A stretch of 64,000 nt of DNA. Source: Muscardinus avellanarius. Lineage: Eukaryota; Chordata; Mammalia; Rodentia; Gliridae. The stretch covers positions 152,544,546 through 152,608,545 of the forward strand of contig OY726560.1 in the NCBI GenBank assembly GCA_963383645.1, read 5' to 3'. The position numbers and the translations under genes were made by a program. A model generated the notes under the pieces. The model was not told the origin of the DNA. It saw only the letters and a list, made by a program, of their open reading frames with translations, and searched no databases. Below are positions 34,655-45,712 of this stretch, one piece after another. Each line of letters begins with the position of its first letter. Positions within the stretch are counted from its first letter, which is position 1.

Positions 34655-35220
34655 TTGGTGGTACTGGGGATGGAACCCTTCAACCTCCGGGCTACACTCC
34701 CAGACCTATTTTTTTTATATTTTATTTGGAAACAGGGTCTCTTAAGCCAGCAAGCTGGCTTCAAACCTGTGCGATCCTCCTGGCTTTGAACCTGTGCGAT
34801 CCTCCAAACGTGGGGATTACAAGCGTGCGCCACCACACCTGGGGATATAATGGTTTAGAGCTGGGGTATTCCTCAGCCCCCACAGAAATGGGGTGGCGAT
34901 GTTGTAAGCAGAGCTTGGTTGTAATCTCAGCAGTAGATACCTCCACTGAAATACCAGGCTGGTAAGGTGGGTCCCTGAGGCTGCGGCCTTGGAGATTATA
35001 TATGGCTCCTCCTCCCCTCGATTTCTCTCCTGTTCCCAACATCCATGATGTTAGAGCAAAAACGTGTGCTTTCTTTCTCTTCGCTTCCTGCCACCGTGCC
35101 ATGAGATCTGTGGTCCCGGCCTCGTATACTAAACTCAAAATCTCCAAATCGTGAGCAAATAAACCTTCCTTTAAATTCTGTGATCAGATCTTCAGATTGT
35201 AGCTACGAGGACACTAATAC
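34585..35220 (+). mobile_element. Solo MaLR-type LTR split by a SINE
   Basis: The LTR opens TGATATAAT at 34585. It is interrupted by a SINE and resumes GATATAATGGTTTAGAGCTG at 34844. It continues with GGTGGGTCCCTGAGG, GGAGATTATATATGGCTCC, AAACCTTCCTTTAAATTCTG and an ending GAGGACACTAATACAC. It carries no viral genes. Confidence 0.75.
34594..34843 (-). mobile_element. B1-ID SINE with internal duplication and (TTA)n tail
   Basis: The target duplication is GATATAAT (34586-34593 and 34844-34851). The tail has become a (TTA)n tract at 34602-34655. Within the B1 half CCTGTGCGATCCTCC occurs twice in tandem (about 34766-34805). Confidence 0.88.
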
Positions 35221-36042
35221 ACTGGGATGTGTAGGGTAGCGTGCCCATCCTCAAGAAGCCCCAGGGCCCACCTTATCAAAGGACACCTTTCGGAGAGCTT
35301 GCTGGGAACGAAGACCAGGGCACTGGCGACCTGGGCAGAGCACTGATCCGGAACACCCCGGCCTCCATCTCCCTGGAAAGCCTGCGCGAGGCGCCTGGCC
35401 CTTCCTCAGGCTGCCCGGTGGCACCAGCATTCTTGATTCCTGACACATGCCAGAAATGTTCTTTTGTGTTTAATATTTGATTTTTGTTTCAATTTTTCTT
35501 TAAAAGGACTGGAAGAACAGCAAAATCACCATCACCAAGAAAGGAAAAAGATGTCTCTAAATGCGAACGTAATTGCACAAGGGCAGAGTTAGCAAAACCC
35601 CATAAATCATCACAAGGAACAAAAATGGTCCTGAAAGCAGCTGCCTGCTTTGTTCAAATATCAGAGAGTGCTGTGCAGATGGGTGATATTTTGGACCACG
35701 CAACAACACTCTAGCGAGGCTAGAAAACTGGCCCGATGTAACTAACAGCTAAATTTTTGTTCCTCATTTTCTCTTATGTCTGTTTCCTCCTCTGTGATAT
35801 ACTGATGAGATTACTTTGACTGATGGTGTGTTCCAAAAATGAAATTATACAAGGCATAAACCAGTAAGCACACATGGGAAGTGCATAATAACTAATAAAT
35901 TGTATAGTAATAAAAGTGGATAATTAATAATAATTACTATCAATAACTTTTATTATCAGGCTATGGGCAAGAGCTCTCGGTTGCAGGGGAGCCATCAGAG
36001 CATAGAATAACCAATGCTAGTCTATTGCAGTTACAATTTTTT
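35221..36042. other. Single-copy DNA, no gene recognised
   Basis: A 76-codon frame at 35484-35714 matches nothing known. Confidence 0.45.
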
Positions 36043-36056
36043 AAAGATATGGATAG

Positions 36057-36276
36057 GCCGGGCGTGGTGGCGCATGCTTGTAATCCCCGCGCTTGGGAGG
36101 CAGAGACAGGAGGATCGCGCAGGTTCGAAGCCAGCCGTGCGCGCTGGCTTAGGAGACCCTGTTTCCAAATATAAAAATGTAAAAAGAGGTCTGGGAGTGT
36201 AGCCCGGAGGTAGAAGGGCTTCCAGGAACCCCAGTACCACCAAAAAATAAAAATAAAAAATAAAATAAAATAAAAT
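36057..36276 (+). mobile_element. Young-looking B1-ID SINE inserted in an older SINE
   Basis: A perfect 14-bp duplication, AAAGATATGGATAG, lies at 36043-36056 and 36277-36290. The CpGs are intact and the copy is almost identical to the complement of 14190-14391, so the two belong to one recent subfamily. It landed at the edge of the older antisense SINE at 36291. Confidence 0.95.
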
Positions 36277-36290
36277 AAAGATATGGATAG

Positions 36291-36483
36291 AACCCAGAAG
36301 CATTCTACCTCAAAGCTACACCCCTATCACTTTTTTAATCTGTTTTTTTTTAATTAAAAAAAAAAGATCTCAGTAAGTTGGTGACAGTCTTACTAAATTA
36401 TTGAGTCTGGCCTCCAACCTGAAACCCTCCTGCCTCAGCCTCCCACACACTGAAATTATAGACATATACCGCCACACCTGGCT
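36291..36483 (-). mobile_element. Old B1-ID SINE, antisense
   Basis: AACCCAGAAGCATTCTACCTC and CCTGCCTCAGCCTCCCACAC mark both halves. Strongly diverged. Confidence 0.82.
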
Positions 36484-37255
36484 GATATTTTTTATACTTA
36501 AACTCAGAAACCTAGCATCTCTTTGCTCTCCCCAACGCTACGAATGAATCAGTGTTCCTAGGGTTAAGATCTGACCATATGCAATTATTTTTAAGCTCTC
36601 CAGACCTTCTAATCAAAATAGAGTAATAAGAATGGATTTACTCTCTCATGTGAAATAAGGAAAAACCCAGGCAAAATATATGAAGCAGTAGGTATCATGG
36701 CACAAAGGCATTCAAACAGTGGTCCCCACGAAATAGAAAACACACCAGGTGAGCCCGGCGAGCGCGTTGAGAGGATTGAAGGATGTGGCACGGGAGGAGA
36801 AGTGAGTCAGAGCTGCACAGACTTTCCAAATCGAGGCTCTAAAGCTGAGAGTCGGGGAAGACCACGGCAGCTAGAATTCATAGAAGAGAATGCCTAAGTG
36901 AGCTGCACAGAGAGGAGCCCAGAGGTGTGGGAGGGCCCTCTTCAGGGATTTGGCAGAGCACTGACCAGGGCAGGCATACCGGAAGCCACCCAAGAGAGCT
37001 GTAGCAAAGACTAGAGGAAATACTGCCTGGTACTCACACGGAGCCTGTTACAGTACTAGTTCCCATCAACCAGCCCCCTAATCCACAAGGCATCCTGTAT
37101 CAGGAAGTGTATCAGGAAGGTCTTGCTTCAATCCTGGGGGATAATTAACCCCACAATGAGCCCCATGCTGGCCCAGCCTGACAAATCATACAGATGAGAC
37201 GCAGAAGAGCTCAGCTCTTTTAAAGTCGCTTGACTGCATCCTTGACCAAAGCGCA
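36484..37255. other. Single-copy DNA, no gene recognised
   Basis: Frames of 60-66 codons only. Confidence 0.5.
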
Positions 37256-38330
37256 GGAGAGTTTATAGTTACATAAAAATACTCAGCACCTTTCTAGGTA
37301 AAGTCACAATGTGTGGCATCCAACCAAAGATTGGCAGGCATACAAAGAGAGGAAAAAGACAGCAACCTGTGGTCAGTAATGAAGAGGCCCTCAACCAACT
37401 GAAAATAAGCAAGAGCCGACTTCGGTGTTAGAATTAGCAGAGAACATTAGATCACGTATTATAACTTTTTGAACATTAACTATTAAACAGTTATGTAGAG
37501 AAATTGAAGATAATTTTTAAGTCCTAAATTGAATGTCTAGAAATGAAAGCTATACTAGATGTGAAAAATGGCAGATCAGACATGGTAGATGAAAAATTAG
37601 TAAAGTTGAAGGCATTACAACAGAAACTATCCAAAATAAAACACACTGAAAAACAGTTTTTTTTTAAATACATCAGCATGCTGTGGAATGATTTTACACC
37701 GCCTAATTTATGAATAGTTGGCGTTCCCAAGTAAGACAATGCAGACAGAAAAATAGTTTAAGTAATAAAAGAAATTTATAAACTTAAAAATTATAAACCT
37801 CCAATTCAAGAAGCTTAACATATCCCAAGCTGGAGAAACATGAACACAACTGTACTAAGACCCTTCATAATGAAATGGTCAATATCCATGATAAAGATAA
37901 AATCTTAGAGGCAGCCGGAGAAACAGACACGGCCTACATAGACCAGTGAAAAGTAAGAGTGGCAGTAGATGGACAACTGAAAACAATCTGAGTGAGAAGC
38001 AGTGACGTGTCAGCATCCAGAGTCATGGTAACAGTTCATCACTTGACAATGATGCCATGAATGTGGTCACTGACCTCTGTGGGTTTTCTCCTGCAACCCC
38101 ATGACTCCAGGCTCATCGTGAGGAGAGACATCAGAAAAGACTGTGTTGGTGGGAATTCTACAAAACAGCTGATCAACATGACTCAAAACTTTCTCAGAAT
38201 TTTTTTTTATGACTCTAAAATGTCATGGCCAAGACAAGTCTAAAGATACAGGATGGGTAACTGGAGAGCAGTATCCTGGATGGGCTCCTGGAACAGAAAA
38301 AGGATTTTAAGCAAAAGAAAGAAAAAGTTA
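37256..38330 (+). mobile_element. HAL1-like / old L1 ORF1 region
   Basis: A-rich sequence with the order GGCATCCAACCAAAGATTGG, GTTAGAATTAGCAGAGAACA, GTCTAGAAATGAAAGC, AAACTATCCAAAATAAAACA and AAAATCTTAGAGGCAGCCGG. This matches the layout of HAL1 (half-L1) ORF1. Frames are broken throughout. HAL1 is an extinct L1 derivative lacking ORF2. Confidence 0.55.
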
Positions 38331-38737
38331 AGGAAATACCAATTTCCTTAGAACCCAACTAATAGTGGTCATTATTTGTAACAAACTTACTATAGGAACC
38401 CAAGATATAAACAGGGGAACCTGCACGTGAGGCATGCGAGGTACTCAGAAAAGCTTCATTACCCTTCCGACTTTCCTATAAGCTTAAAATTGCTCTACAA
38501 TTAATTTTATTTAAAATAAAATGAAGGGAAAACGGCGTCAAATACACAAAAGCTGAAAGATTTTACTGCTAGCAGATGTACATTATAAGCAGTAGTAAAG
38601 GAGAAAGCCCACCAAGCGCTGTGTGCATGTATGCCACTGTCCCTTTGGGCTACATCATGATATGAGGTTATAATCCACCAATAGAAGTAAAAAACACAAT
38701 AATAAGTGATGGCAAAGGGGGGAATGATGTTCTTCAG
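38331..38737. other. AT-rich DNA, possibly decayed L1
   Basis: CTTAAAATTGCTCTACAATT near 38485 recalls old L1 3' tails. Too diverged to call. Confidence 0.35.
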
Positions 38738-39012
38738 CTGGCACAGTGGCATGTGCCATTCTAAGCCTGGGGAAGCTGAGACAAGAGGAGCTCAGGTTTG
38801 AGGACTGTCTCAGCAATGTAGCGAGACTCTCAACAACCTAGCAAGACCCTATTTCAAAACAAAAAATGAAAAGAGCAGGGGGTTTGGCTCAGAGGTAGAA
38901 TCCCCCTAAATTTCAATCCATAATACCAAATAATAATAATAATAATAAATAATAATAATAAATAATAATAATAATAATAATAATAAGAAGAAGAAGAAGA
39001 AGAAGAAGAAGA
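38738..39012 (+). mobile_element. B1-ID SINE with (AAT)n(AAG)n tail
   Basis: Old copy (GCACAGTGGCATGTGCCATT, GGTTTGGCTCAGAGGTAGAA). Its tail has grown into an AAT then AAG triplet tract at 38930-39012. Confidence 0.85.
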
Positions 39013-39339
39013 CGACATTCTTCACATAGAGGGAAAATGATAACATAATAATTTGAATGTATACAAAGGAATGTAAATTATAAGAAATGGTTACTACAAG
39101 TGTAAAAATATAAGATTTTCTTATAATTTAAATATCATTAAAAGATAACCAAATTTTGGTTCTGTCAAGCTGGGGCAGCCCCATTCCTCTCTAGAACTCC
39201 CTTTTACATCTAGAAAATCCTGGACATAATCCCAACAAGAAAAGGAATAGCAAAGCAAGCAGGAGGAAAGAAATAATAAAGCCTGGAAATCAAGATTAAA
39301 AACAGGAAAGACCACGTGGAAGTCAATGAAATAAGAAGC
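39013..39339. other. AT-rich DNA, no feature seen
   Basis: No recognisable frame or repeat family. Confidence 0.5.
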
Positions 39340-39438
39340 TGGGATTTTGTTGTTGTTGTTTTTGCAGTTCTGGGGATTGAACCCAGAGCCTTGTACCGGA
39401 AAGGCAAGCACTCAACCACTGCACTATATCCCCAGTCC
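39340..39438 (-). mobile_element. Solitary ID element, antisense
   Basis: On the minus strand it reads like an ID monomer: GGGGATATAGTGCAGTGGTT, GAGTGCTTGCCTTTCC and GGGTTCAATCCCCAGAAC, with an (AAC)n tail. No B1 half. Confidence 0.8.
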
Positions 39439-39699
39439 AAAAGCTTGTTGTTAAATAATAATCAGCAATATTCATGTACCTCTAGCAAGAGAGAAAGGGA
39501 AAGAAAAAACAGATTTCCAATATCAGAAATAAAACAAAAGACTTGACTGCAGATTCATTACAAAGAAAATAAGAAAAACCATTGGCAGCTTCATGACCAT
39601 AAAAATGACAGCTTAGATGCAATGAAGCAATTCCTTGAAAATTATAAACTGCAACACGTTAACCAAGAGGAAACATAAACACCCTGGAGAACTACACAC

Positions 39700-39965
39700 A
39701 AATGTTCATGGCAGGATTTATAATTTTTCTACAAACACTAAAACACCCAGATGTCCTACAGTGGGTAAATGGTAAAACAAACTGTGGGGTATTCATTCCA
39801 TAGAAAATTACTCAGCAATAAAAAGGAACGAGTTATTGATACACACAGTGACTTATATGAATTACTAGAGAATTATGCTATGTTAAAAAAATGTCCAACC
39901 TTAAAAGGTTCTATGCCATTTAGGTCCATTTATATTATATTACAGAAGTGATAAAATTATAGAGA
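39700..39965 (+). mobile_element. Old LINE-1 3' end fragment
   Basis: GTTCATGGCAGGATTTATAA, GTGGGTAAATGGTAAAACAA, ATTACTCAGCAATAAAAAGG and a following AT-rich part are typical of the end of L1 ORF2 and the 3'UTR in the L1M group. Confidence 0.7.
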
Positions 39966-39995
39966 TAGAAAACAAAGCAGTGCGAATGGCAAAGT

Positions 39996-40125
39996 GAGAG
40001 AGAGAGGGAGAGAGACAGAGGGAGGGAGAGGGAGGGAGGGAGGGAGAGAGAGAGAGGGAGAGAGAGAGAAGGAGAGAGAGGGAGAGAGAGGGTGAGAGAG
40101 AGAGGGTGAGAGAGAGGGGAAGAGA

Positions 40126-40170
<45 letters not shown>
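39996..40170. repeat. 175-bp polypurine (GA/GGGA)n tract
   Basis: Almost pure purine on the plus strand, with a GGGAGGG cluster at about 40020-40045 and a pure (GA)n end. It is mirror-symmetric enough for triplex DNA, and the GGG runs could form a G-quadruplex. Confidence 0.95.
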
Positions 40171-40174
<4 letters not shown>

Positions 40175-40259
40175 GGGTAGCTACAAAAGGGTAACAGGAG
40201 GGACCCTTATGGTGATGAAAATGTTCTGCATTTTTACCCTGTTAAAATCAGTATCTTTT

Positions 40260-40575
40260 TTGTGTGTGTGGTACCAGGGATGGAACCCAGGGGCATTGAA
40301 TCTCCAAGCTACACCCCCAGTCCTATTTTTTAGTCTTTATTTTATTTTTTTTAATTTAATTTAATTTTTTTTTTTTGCAGGTCTGGGGATGGAATCCAGG
40401 GCCATTTGACCTCTGAGTTACAGCCCTTGCCCTATTTTTATTCTTTATTTTGAAACAGGGTCTCACTAAGTTGTGGAGGGCCTAAGTAGCTGAGGCTGTC
40501 TGCAAACCGCGATCCTCCTGTCTCAGCCTCCCAAATGCTGGGATTACAAGTGTGCGCCACCACGCCCAGCGAAAC
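40260..40575 (-). mobile_element. B1-ID SINE with an extra ID unit, antisense
   Basis: On the minus strand a full SINE (40575 down to 40378) is followed by an A-rich spacer and a second ID half (40330 down to 40265). No B1 half lies outside it. Confidence 0.82.
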
Positions 40576-40744
40576 TTCTCTTTTCATTTTGAAAGATGTT
40601 ACCATTGAAAAAAAATTGGTAATTGGCACATATATTATACCCATATTATTTCCTAGAATTGCATGCAAACCTACAACTATCTCTAAATATAGTTTAAAAT
40701 ATGAAATCATAGACTTAAATATAAAAATATAAAAGTATAAAACT

Positions 40745-41096
40745 TCTAAGAAGAAAATTTTGTGACCTCACATCTTAGTCCATTCGGGCTGCTGTAACAA
40801 AATCTCATCAAATAGTGGCTTATAAACAACAGAAGTTTATTTCTTACAATTGTAGAGCCTGGAAGTCCAAACATTAGCAGATTCAGTGTCTGGCGAGGGA
40901 ACACTCCCTAGACATGCATGACCTCACCACGAGGAAAGGGCCAGCGATCCTCTAGGGTCTCCTTTATAAGGGCAGGAATCCCACTCAGGAGAGGGCGGCC
41001 CCATAACCACATCACCTCCCAACTCGACCACTGAGAGGTTAGGATTTCAACACCGGAATTCGGAGTGAGCATAAACATTCAGTCCCTCGCACCTTG
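40745..41096 (+). repeat. Old interspersed repeat, family not assigned
   Basis: TTAGTCCATTCGGGCTGCTG, AAACAACAGAAGTTTATTTC, GTCTCCTTTATAAGGGCAGG and TAGGATTTCAACACCGGAAT form a known-looking mammalian repeat, shared with 63190-63500. I do not name it. Confidence 0.7.
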
Positions 41097-41242
41097 AGTT
41101 AAACAAATATTTCTAAGCATTCACAAGAAAATAAAGATCCATAAGAAAAGAAACCTATAAATTATACTTCATCAGGAATAAAACTCCAGCTCTTCTGTTC
41201 ATAGAAAGACAAGACACAATCTGGAAGAAAAATGTCATAAGG

Positions 41243-41469
41243 ATTACTGGGCATGGTGGCGCATGCTTGTAATCCCAGCATTTGGGAGGCTGAAACAGGA
41301 GGATTGTGGTTAGAGGACAGCCTCAGCTACTACTACTTAGTGAGTCCCTTTGCAACTCAGTGAGACCCTGTTTCAAAATAAAGAATAAAAAATAGGGCTG
41401 GAGGTATAGCTTGGAGGTAGAATGCCCCTGGGCTCCATCCCCAGTACCGCAAAAAAAGAAAAGAAAAAA
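41243..41469 (+). mobile_element. B1-ID SINE, full length
   Basis: TCATAAGG at 41235-41242 and 41470-41477 is the target duplication. A CTACTACTACTT expansion sits in the B1 half. Confidence 0.9.
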
Positions 41470-41509
41470 TCATAAGGCATATATCTGATAAAGAACTTGT
41501 ATTCAAAAA

Positions 41510-41615
41510 AATTGTGTGTGCATGTATGTATATGTATGTATATCTGTGCATATGTGTGTATATATGCATATATAAATATATGCTATATGTATATGTATAC
41601 ACATATATATTTATA
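41510..41615. repeat. TG/TA-rich alternating tract
   Basis: Mixed TGTA, TATG and TATA steps, alternating purine and pyrimidine for about 100 bp. Confidence 0.85.
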
Positions 41616-41639
41616 AGATATACCAAAGATGGTGTACAT

Positions 41640-42125
41640 GAAATTCACAGAAAATATCCGTAATATCAGAGAATTACAAATTAATCCCACAGTGGCTAAA
41701 TTTAAAAAACTGACCATATCAAGTGTTGACAAAAGTGTAGAGAACTAGAACTCTCATACTTTACCGGTAGAGATATCAACGGTACCACGACTTTGAAAGA
41801 TAGTTTGGCAGTTTCCTGAAAAGTTAAACACAGGACAACTATTTCCCTCCTGGGTATTTACCCCAAAGAAAAGGAAGTGCATGCCCTTACCAAGACTTGT
41901 TCATGACTATTACAGCAACTTCATTGATAAAGGGAACGGCCTATTGTTCATCAATAGATCAGTAAATAAACCATGGCTCCTCAAAGAGCAGAAGACTGCT
42001 CAGCAATAAAAAGGAAGGATTATTCACGGCATGGATGGATTTCAAAATGATCACACTGAATGGATGAAACTGGCAAAAATGAGAGCATGCCCTCCGATTC
42101 AATTTACATAAAACCCTATAAAATG
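41640..42125 (+). mobile_element. Old LINE-1 ORF2 end and 3' region
   Basis: Stop-broken translation with L1 landmarks: an EYKxIPQW-like start, PPGYLPQRK, the LLSNKKE of the LSNKK motif, and WMDFKMITLNG. Truncated at both ends. Confidence 0.75.
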
Positions 42126-42126
42126 A

Positions 42127-42299
42127 CTATTAGCTGGGTGTGGTGCTGCCTGCCTCTGACCCCTGTACTTGGGAAGCTGAGAAGAGAGGATGGCAGCTGA
42201 GACTCTGCTTCAGGGTAAAAAATAAAAAAGACTGGGAGTGTCTTTTTTAGCTCAGAAGTAGAATGCTCCTGGGTTTAATCCCTAGTATCACAAAATAAC

Positions 42300-42334
<35 letters not shown>

Positions 42335-42370
42335 CAACAACAACAATAATAATAACAACAATAATAATAA
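42127..42370 (+). mobile_element. B1-ID SINE, shortened, with (AAT/AAC)n tail
   Basis: The B1 half lacks its end. The ID half has an insertion (GAGTGTCTTTTTTAGCTCAG). The tail became an AAT/AAC tract at 42297-42370. Confidence 0.85.
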
Positions 42371-42715
42371 AAATGTAAACTAATCTATAGAGGAATGTAA
42401 AATGTAAGCTTAATAAAATGTAAATTAATCTATAACAGAATGCATATCAATGCTCATCAGTGAGGCTGGGTTGAAGAGAAACTTCTAGAAGGGTTAAATA
42501 CATTGAGATGATGGTTTCAAAGGTTTGTACATATGTTGTACCTATCAAATTATACACATTAAGTAGGAATGGTTTTATATCAATTATAAGTAAATGGGCT
42601 CTTTAGAAAAAATATTAAAGTATTATTTGTATTAATATACATTGGGCTTTTATTTTTAAATAAATTTTAAGATATAAAACACTTCAGTTTTTATTTTTAA
42701 AATTGTAATTGATTT
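42371..42715. other. AT-rich DNA, no feature seen
   Basis: Possibly the decayed continuation of the L1 3' region to its left. No firm call. Confidence 0.4.
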
Positions 42716-42936
42716 ATTTTGACTTTTGTGGCAGTGGGGATGAAACTCGGGGGCATTCTACTTTGGGGCTACATCCCTAACCCTGTTTTATTTTTTTTTT
42801 TTTTATTTGAAACAGGATCTTGCTAAGTTGCTGAGAGCCTCATAAAGTTTCTGAGGCTGTCTTCAAACCTGCCATTCTCCTGTCTCTGCCTCCCAAGTAC
42901 TGCGATTACAGGCAAGTGCCATCACATCTGGTTTAA
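42716..42936 (-). mobile_element. B1-ID SINE, antisense
   Basis: Both halves present, ID half with GTGGGGATGAAACTCGGGGG. Moderately old. Confidence 0.85.
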
Positions 42937-43100
42937 TATGGAAAATGTTGCTAGATGCCCTGCAGTGATAGCTCTTAGAATTCCTCAACATTTAAGAGTA
43001 CAAGGAGTCCTCCAACAAAAAAGTCTGAGAACAGCCGTCCAACGAGCTAGAACCTTGTGTTTTCTTTTCATCTTTATCAGCAGCAACCAACTCAACGCTG

Positions 43101-43166
43101 GATACACAGTAGGTCTACTACAGATACACAGTAGGTCTACTACAGATACACAGTAGGTCTACTACA
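43101..43166. repeat. 22-bp tandem repeat, three perfect copies
   Basis: The unit starts GATACACAGTAGGTCTAC. Copies begin at 43101, 43123 and 43145, with a fourth start (GATACC) at 43167. Confidence 0.97.
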
Positions 43167-43261
43167 GATACCTATGGAGTGACCAGAGGAATCTGCCAGG
43201 TCTTGGAATTCCATCTTCTGTGTTAGAGGAAATACTCTTATAATAATTTTAATATTAGTAA

Positions 43262-43548
43262 GTAGAATTGAACTCAGAGGCTTTTTGCCTCCAAGTGACA
43301 CTCCTAGCCCTTTCTTTTTCTTTTTCTTTTTTTCTAATTTGGTACTGGGGATTAAACCTAGCCATTCTACCTCTGAGTTATACCCTCAGACCCACTTTTT
43401 TTTTTTGCGGGGGTGGGGAACAAGGATGCGCTAAGGTTACTGAAGACCTTGCTAAATTGCTGAGTCTGGCTGGTCCTGAACCTGCGATCCTCTTGTCTCA
43501 GGCTTCCAAGTACTGGGATTACAGGCATGTGCCACCATGCCCAGTTGA
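43262..43548 (-). mobile_element. B1-ID SINE with an extra ID unit, antisense
   Basis: On the minus strand the order is B1 half, ID half (to about 43345), a GA-rich spacer, then a second ID unit (43262-43312). Diverged. Confidence 0.78.
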
Positions 43549-44974
43549 GGAGATACTCTTTGAAGCCATTACCTCCAAGTTCCAGCCCTCTTGGGATGGC
43601 GGGGGTGCCAACTATGGGCCTGACTTCTGGAAAGTTCTCCCCACTGCTGCCTCGGGACAAATGGAATCTCCTCCAATAAAGTCAGATCCCTGCCCAGACC
43701 ATCACAAGACTGTTGCCATATGCCAGCCAGGGCAGCTTTTCAGAACCCTGAGACCCCAAAGAGAAGAAACCTGAGCCAAGGCCCACGGCCTGGAGCCCCG
43801 ACACATCCCAAGCGTCCTCCCGCCCCTCCCGCAGGGTGGATGCCCCGAACAGATATGTGCAGAGGTGCCAGGTCTCAGGCTCACCTGAACCAAGAAAAAC
43901 AGGAGCAGCGGGCGCATCGCCTCCGATGCTGAAGGGTTCAGATAAGCTGGCATCGAACAAAGACGGCTTTCTCCTGCGCCAGCACAGACTCTGCCTCTCG
44001 CTGCCTGTCCACCACAGGCTACGAGTGGGTGGATGCTGGGAGCCTCTAGGATTACTACAGGATCATGTCCTCTAAACTAGTGGCTCCTGGGCCACAGATC
44101 TGGAGGGCAAATTGTCTGCTCTGGGTAAACTCTTCACCCTGAGAGGAGACAGATAAAAAAACAGAGAGCTTCTCCCAGCAGCATGCAGGGCCTGCTTGGC
44201 CCAGTCTCTTTTCAGATCCTATCTCCATGTTGCCCGTCTTAAAACCTGCAGAACACAGTCAAGCTGCTCGGCCCCGGGTCTACGGGCTGTGACGCCCACC
44301 TCCCACCCTGCTTGGCCCCCATGGCTATGGCAGGCAATGAGCACCTCCTAGCACACAGCCTACTCTGCCTGTTCAGAAAGGCGTCTTTGCCGGCCGTGGA
44401 GGCATCTGTGATCCCCACCCAGCCTTCTCTGTAAGGGGGAGCCCCTGAGAAGGGGAAGTCAGCTCTATAAAAACTATTTGCACCTGTGCCCAGGGTGATG
44501 GTCTGAGAAAGAAAACCAGGATGAGTTGAGCTGTGGCAGGGAGCTGCTCTCCTTCCGCGGACCCTGGCCAGGCCTCCCCCAGATTCACTGGCAGCTAGAG
44601 ACCCCATGGATGCACCCTTGTCCAGTGGGCCGAGAACAAATGCCATGGGGCTGAATTTAGGACTGGGGTAAACAGTACTTGAAGACAGAGAGCCGACAGG
44701 TTACCTGTGGGAAAGTGTGGCTGGAGGCCCCGAGTTCCCTAAGTGCGCCCTCAGCCAGCAGCAGCTCCTCTCCCCGAGATGCGCCAGCAATGTCGGTCCT
44801 CAGAGCCAGAGCCAGGCCTAGTGAAGCAGAGTTCACCCACCACATGTGCTCACTCAGATCCTCCTGCTCAAGGTAGAGCGTGGGCGCTGGGCCCCAGCCG
44901 AGGCCGCACATTGGAGACACCTGGGGAGCTTCACAAGCCAAGACAGTGACCGCGGATCTTCACTGCATTGGCTA
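43549..44974. other. GC-richer single-copy DNA, no gene recognised
   Basis: Frames of 65-135 codons lie on both strands at 43682-44941. None has a recognisable domain, signal peptide or family signature. Confidence 0.45.
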
Positions 44975-45170
44975 ATAGACTTGGTTGGTCTGGGCTCCAG
45001 CCTGGGCATTAGAACTCAGGTCCAGCTATATATCAGGATAACCATTGCTGTGTGTGCCCTGGACATAATGATTCAGAAGCCCCAAAGGGGGGCAAGCATT
45101 TCTAACGGGTGCCATCTGCCCACGTGATTCCAATGTACTCGCTGATTTTAAGAAGCATTACTGTAGGGAT
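44975..45170 (+). mobile_element. Old hAT-type MER remnant
   Basis: GCATTAGAACTCAGGTCCAG, AATGATTCAGAAGCCCC and GTGATTCCAATGTACTC, ending GAAGCATTACTG, resemble a Charlie-derived MER element. Low certainty on the family. Confidence 0.45.
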
Positions 45171-45327
45171 GTCCAACAGATGGGCTCTTCTCAGCCTGGC
45201 CAAAGAGGCACAAGCTTCTAACATTGCCCCTAACCCCACTCAACCAATGCAATATCCATTTGGCCAAAGAACAACATCTTGAATTCCTACTCTGTCCCAG
45301 AGACCAATCTCTTAAAAGATACAAAAT

Positions 45328-45415
45328 TAAGCTGGACATGGTGATAGTGTTCGTTGGGAGGCTGAGACAGGAAGACCGAAAGTTCAAGCACATCCTCAGC
45401 CACTTAGCGAAAATA
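45328..45415 (+). mobile_element. B1 half of an interrupted SINE (outer copy)
   Basis: AAGCTGGACATGGTGATAGT to GCGAAAATAAAAAATAAA. Interrupted at its A-rich linker. Its ID half is at 45650-45710. Confidence 0.75.
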
Positions 45416-45421
45416 AAAAAT

Positions 45422-45632
45422 AAAGCCAGGCATGGCGGTGTACCATGTAATCCTAGTACTATGGAGACTGAGACAGGAGAATCACAGGTTCTCAGCCAGC
45501 CTCAGCTACTTAGAGAGCTCCTCTGCAATTTAGTGAGACCCTGTTTCAAAATAAATAATTAAAAAAATAGGGTTGGGGGTGTATCTCAGAGGTAGAATGT
45601 TCCTGGGTTTAATCCTCAGTACCACAGAAAAT
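45422..45632 (+). mobile_element. B1-ID SINE inserted in another SINE's linker
   Basis: A complete second copy (GCCAGGCATGGCGGTGTACC to CCTCAGTACCACAG). The flanks are A-rich, so no specific duplication can be proved. Confidence 0.8.
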
Positions 45633-45649
45633 TAAAAAAAAAAAAAACA

Positions 45650-45712
45650 GGGCTGGGGGTGTAGCTCAGAAATAGAATGCCCCTGAGTTCCATCCCCAGT
45701 GCCAAAAATAAA
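45650..45712 (+). mobile_element. ID half of the interrupted outer SINE
   Basis: GGGCTGGGGGTGTAGCTCAG to CCCCAGTGCCAAAAATAAAC. Confidence 0.75.

Noticed and set aside
39340..39438. tRNA gene
   Set aside because: The A-box and B-box similarity is that of an ID SINE. A tRNA cloverleaf with a proper anticodon arm cannot be drawn.
43268..43774. 168-codon plus-strand frame
   Set aside because: Its first half is an antisense B1-ID SINE and the rest has no homology.
45105..45120. CTCF site around TGCCATCTGCC
   Set aside because: Matches only about 12 of 15 positions on the minus strand and lies in an old MER remnant.
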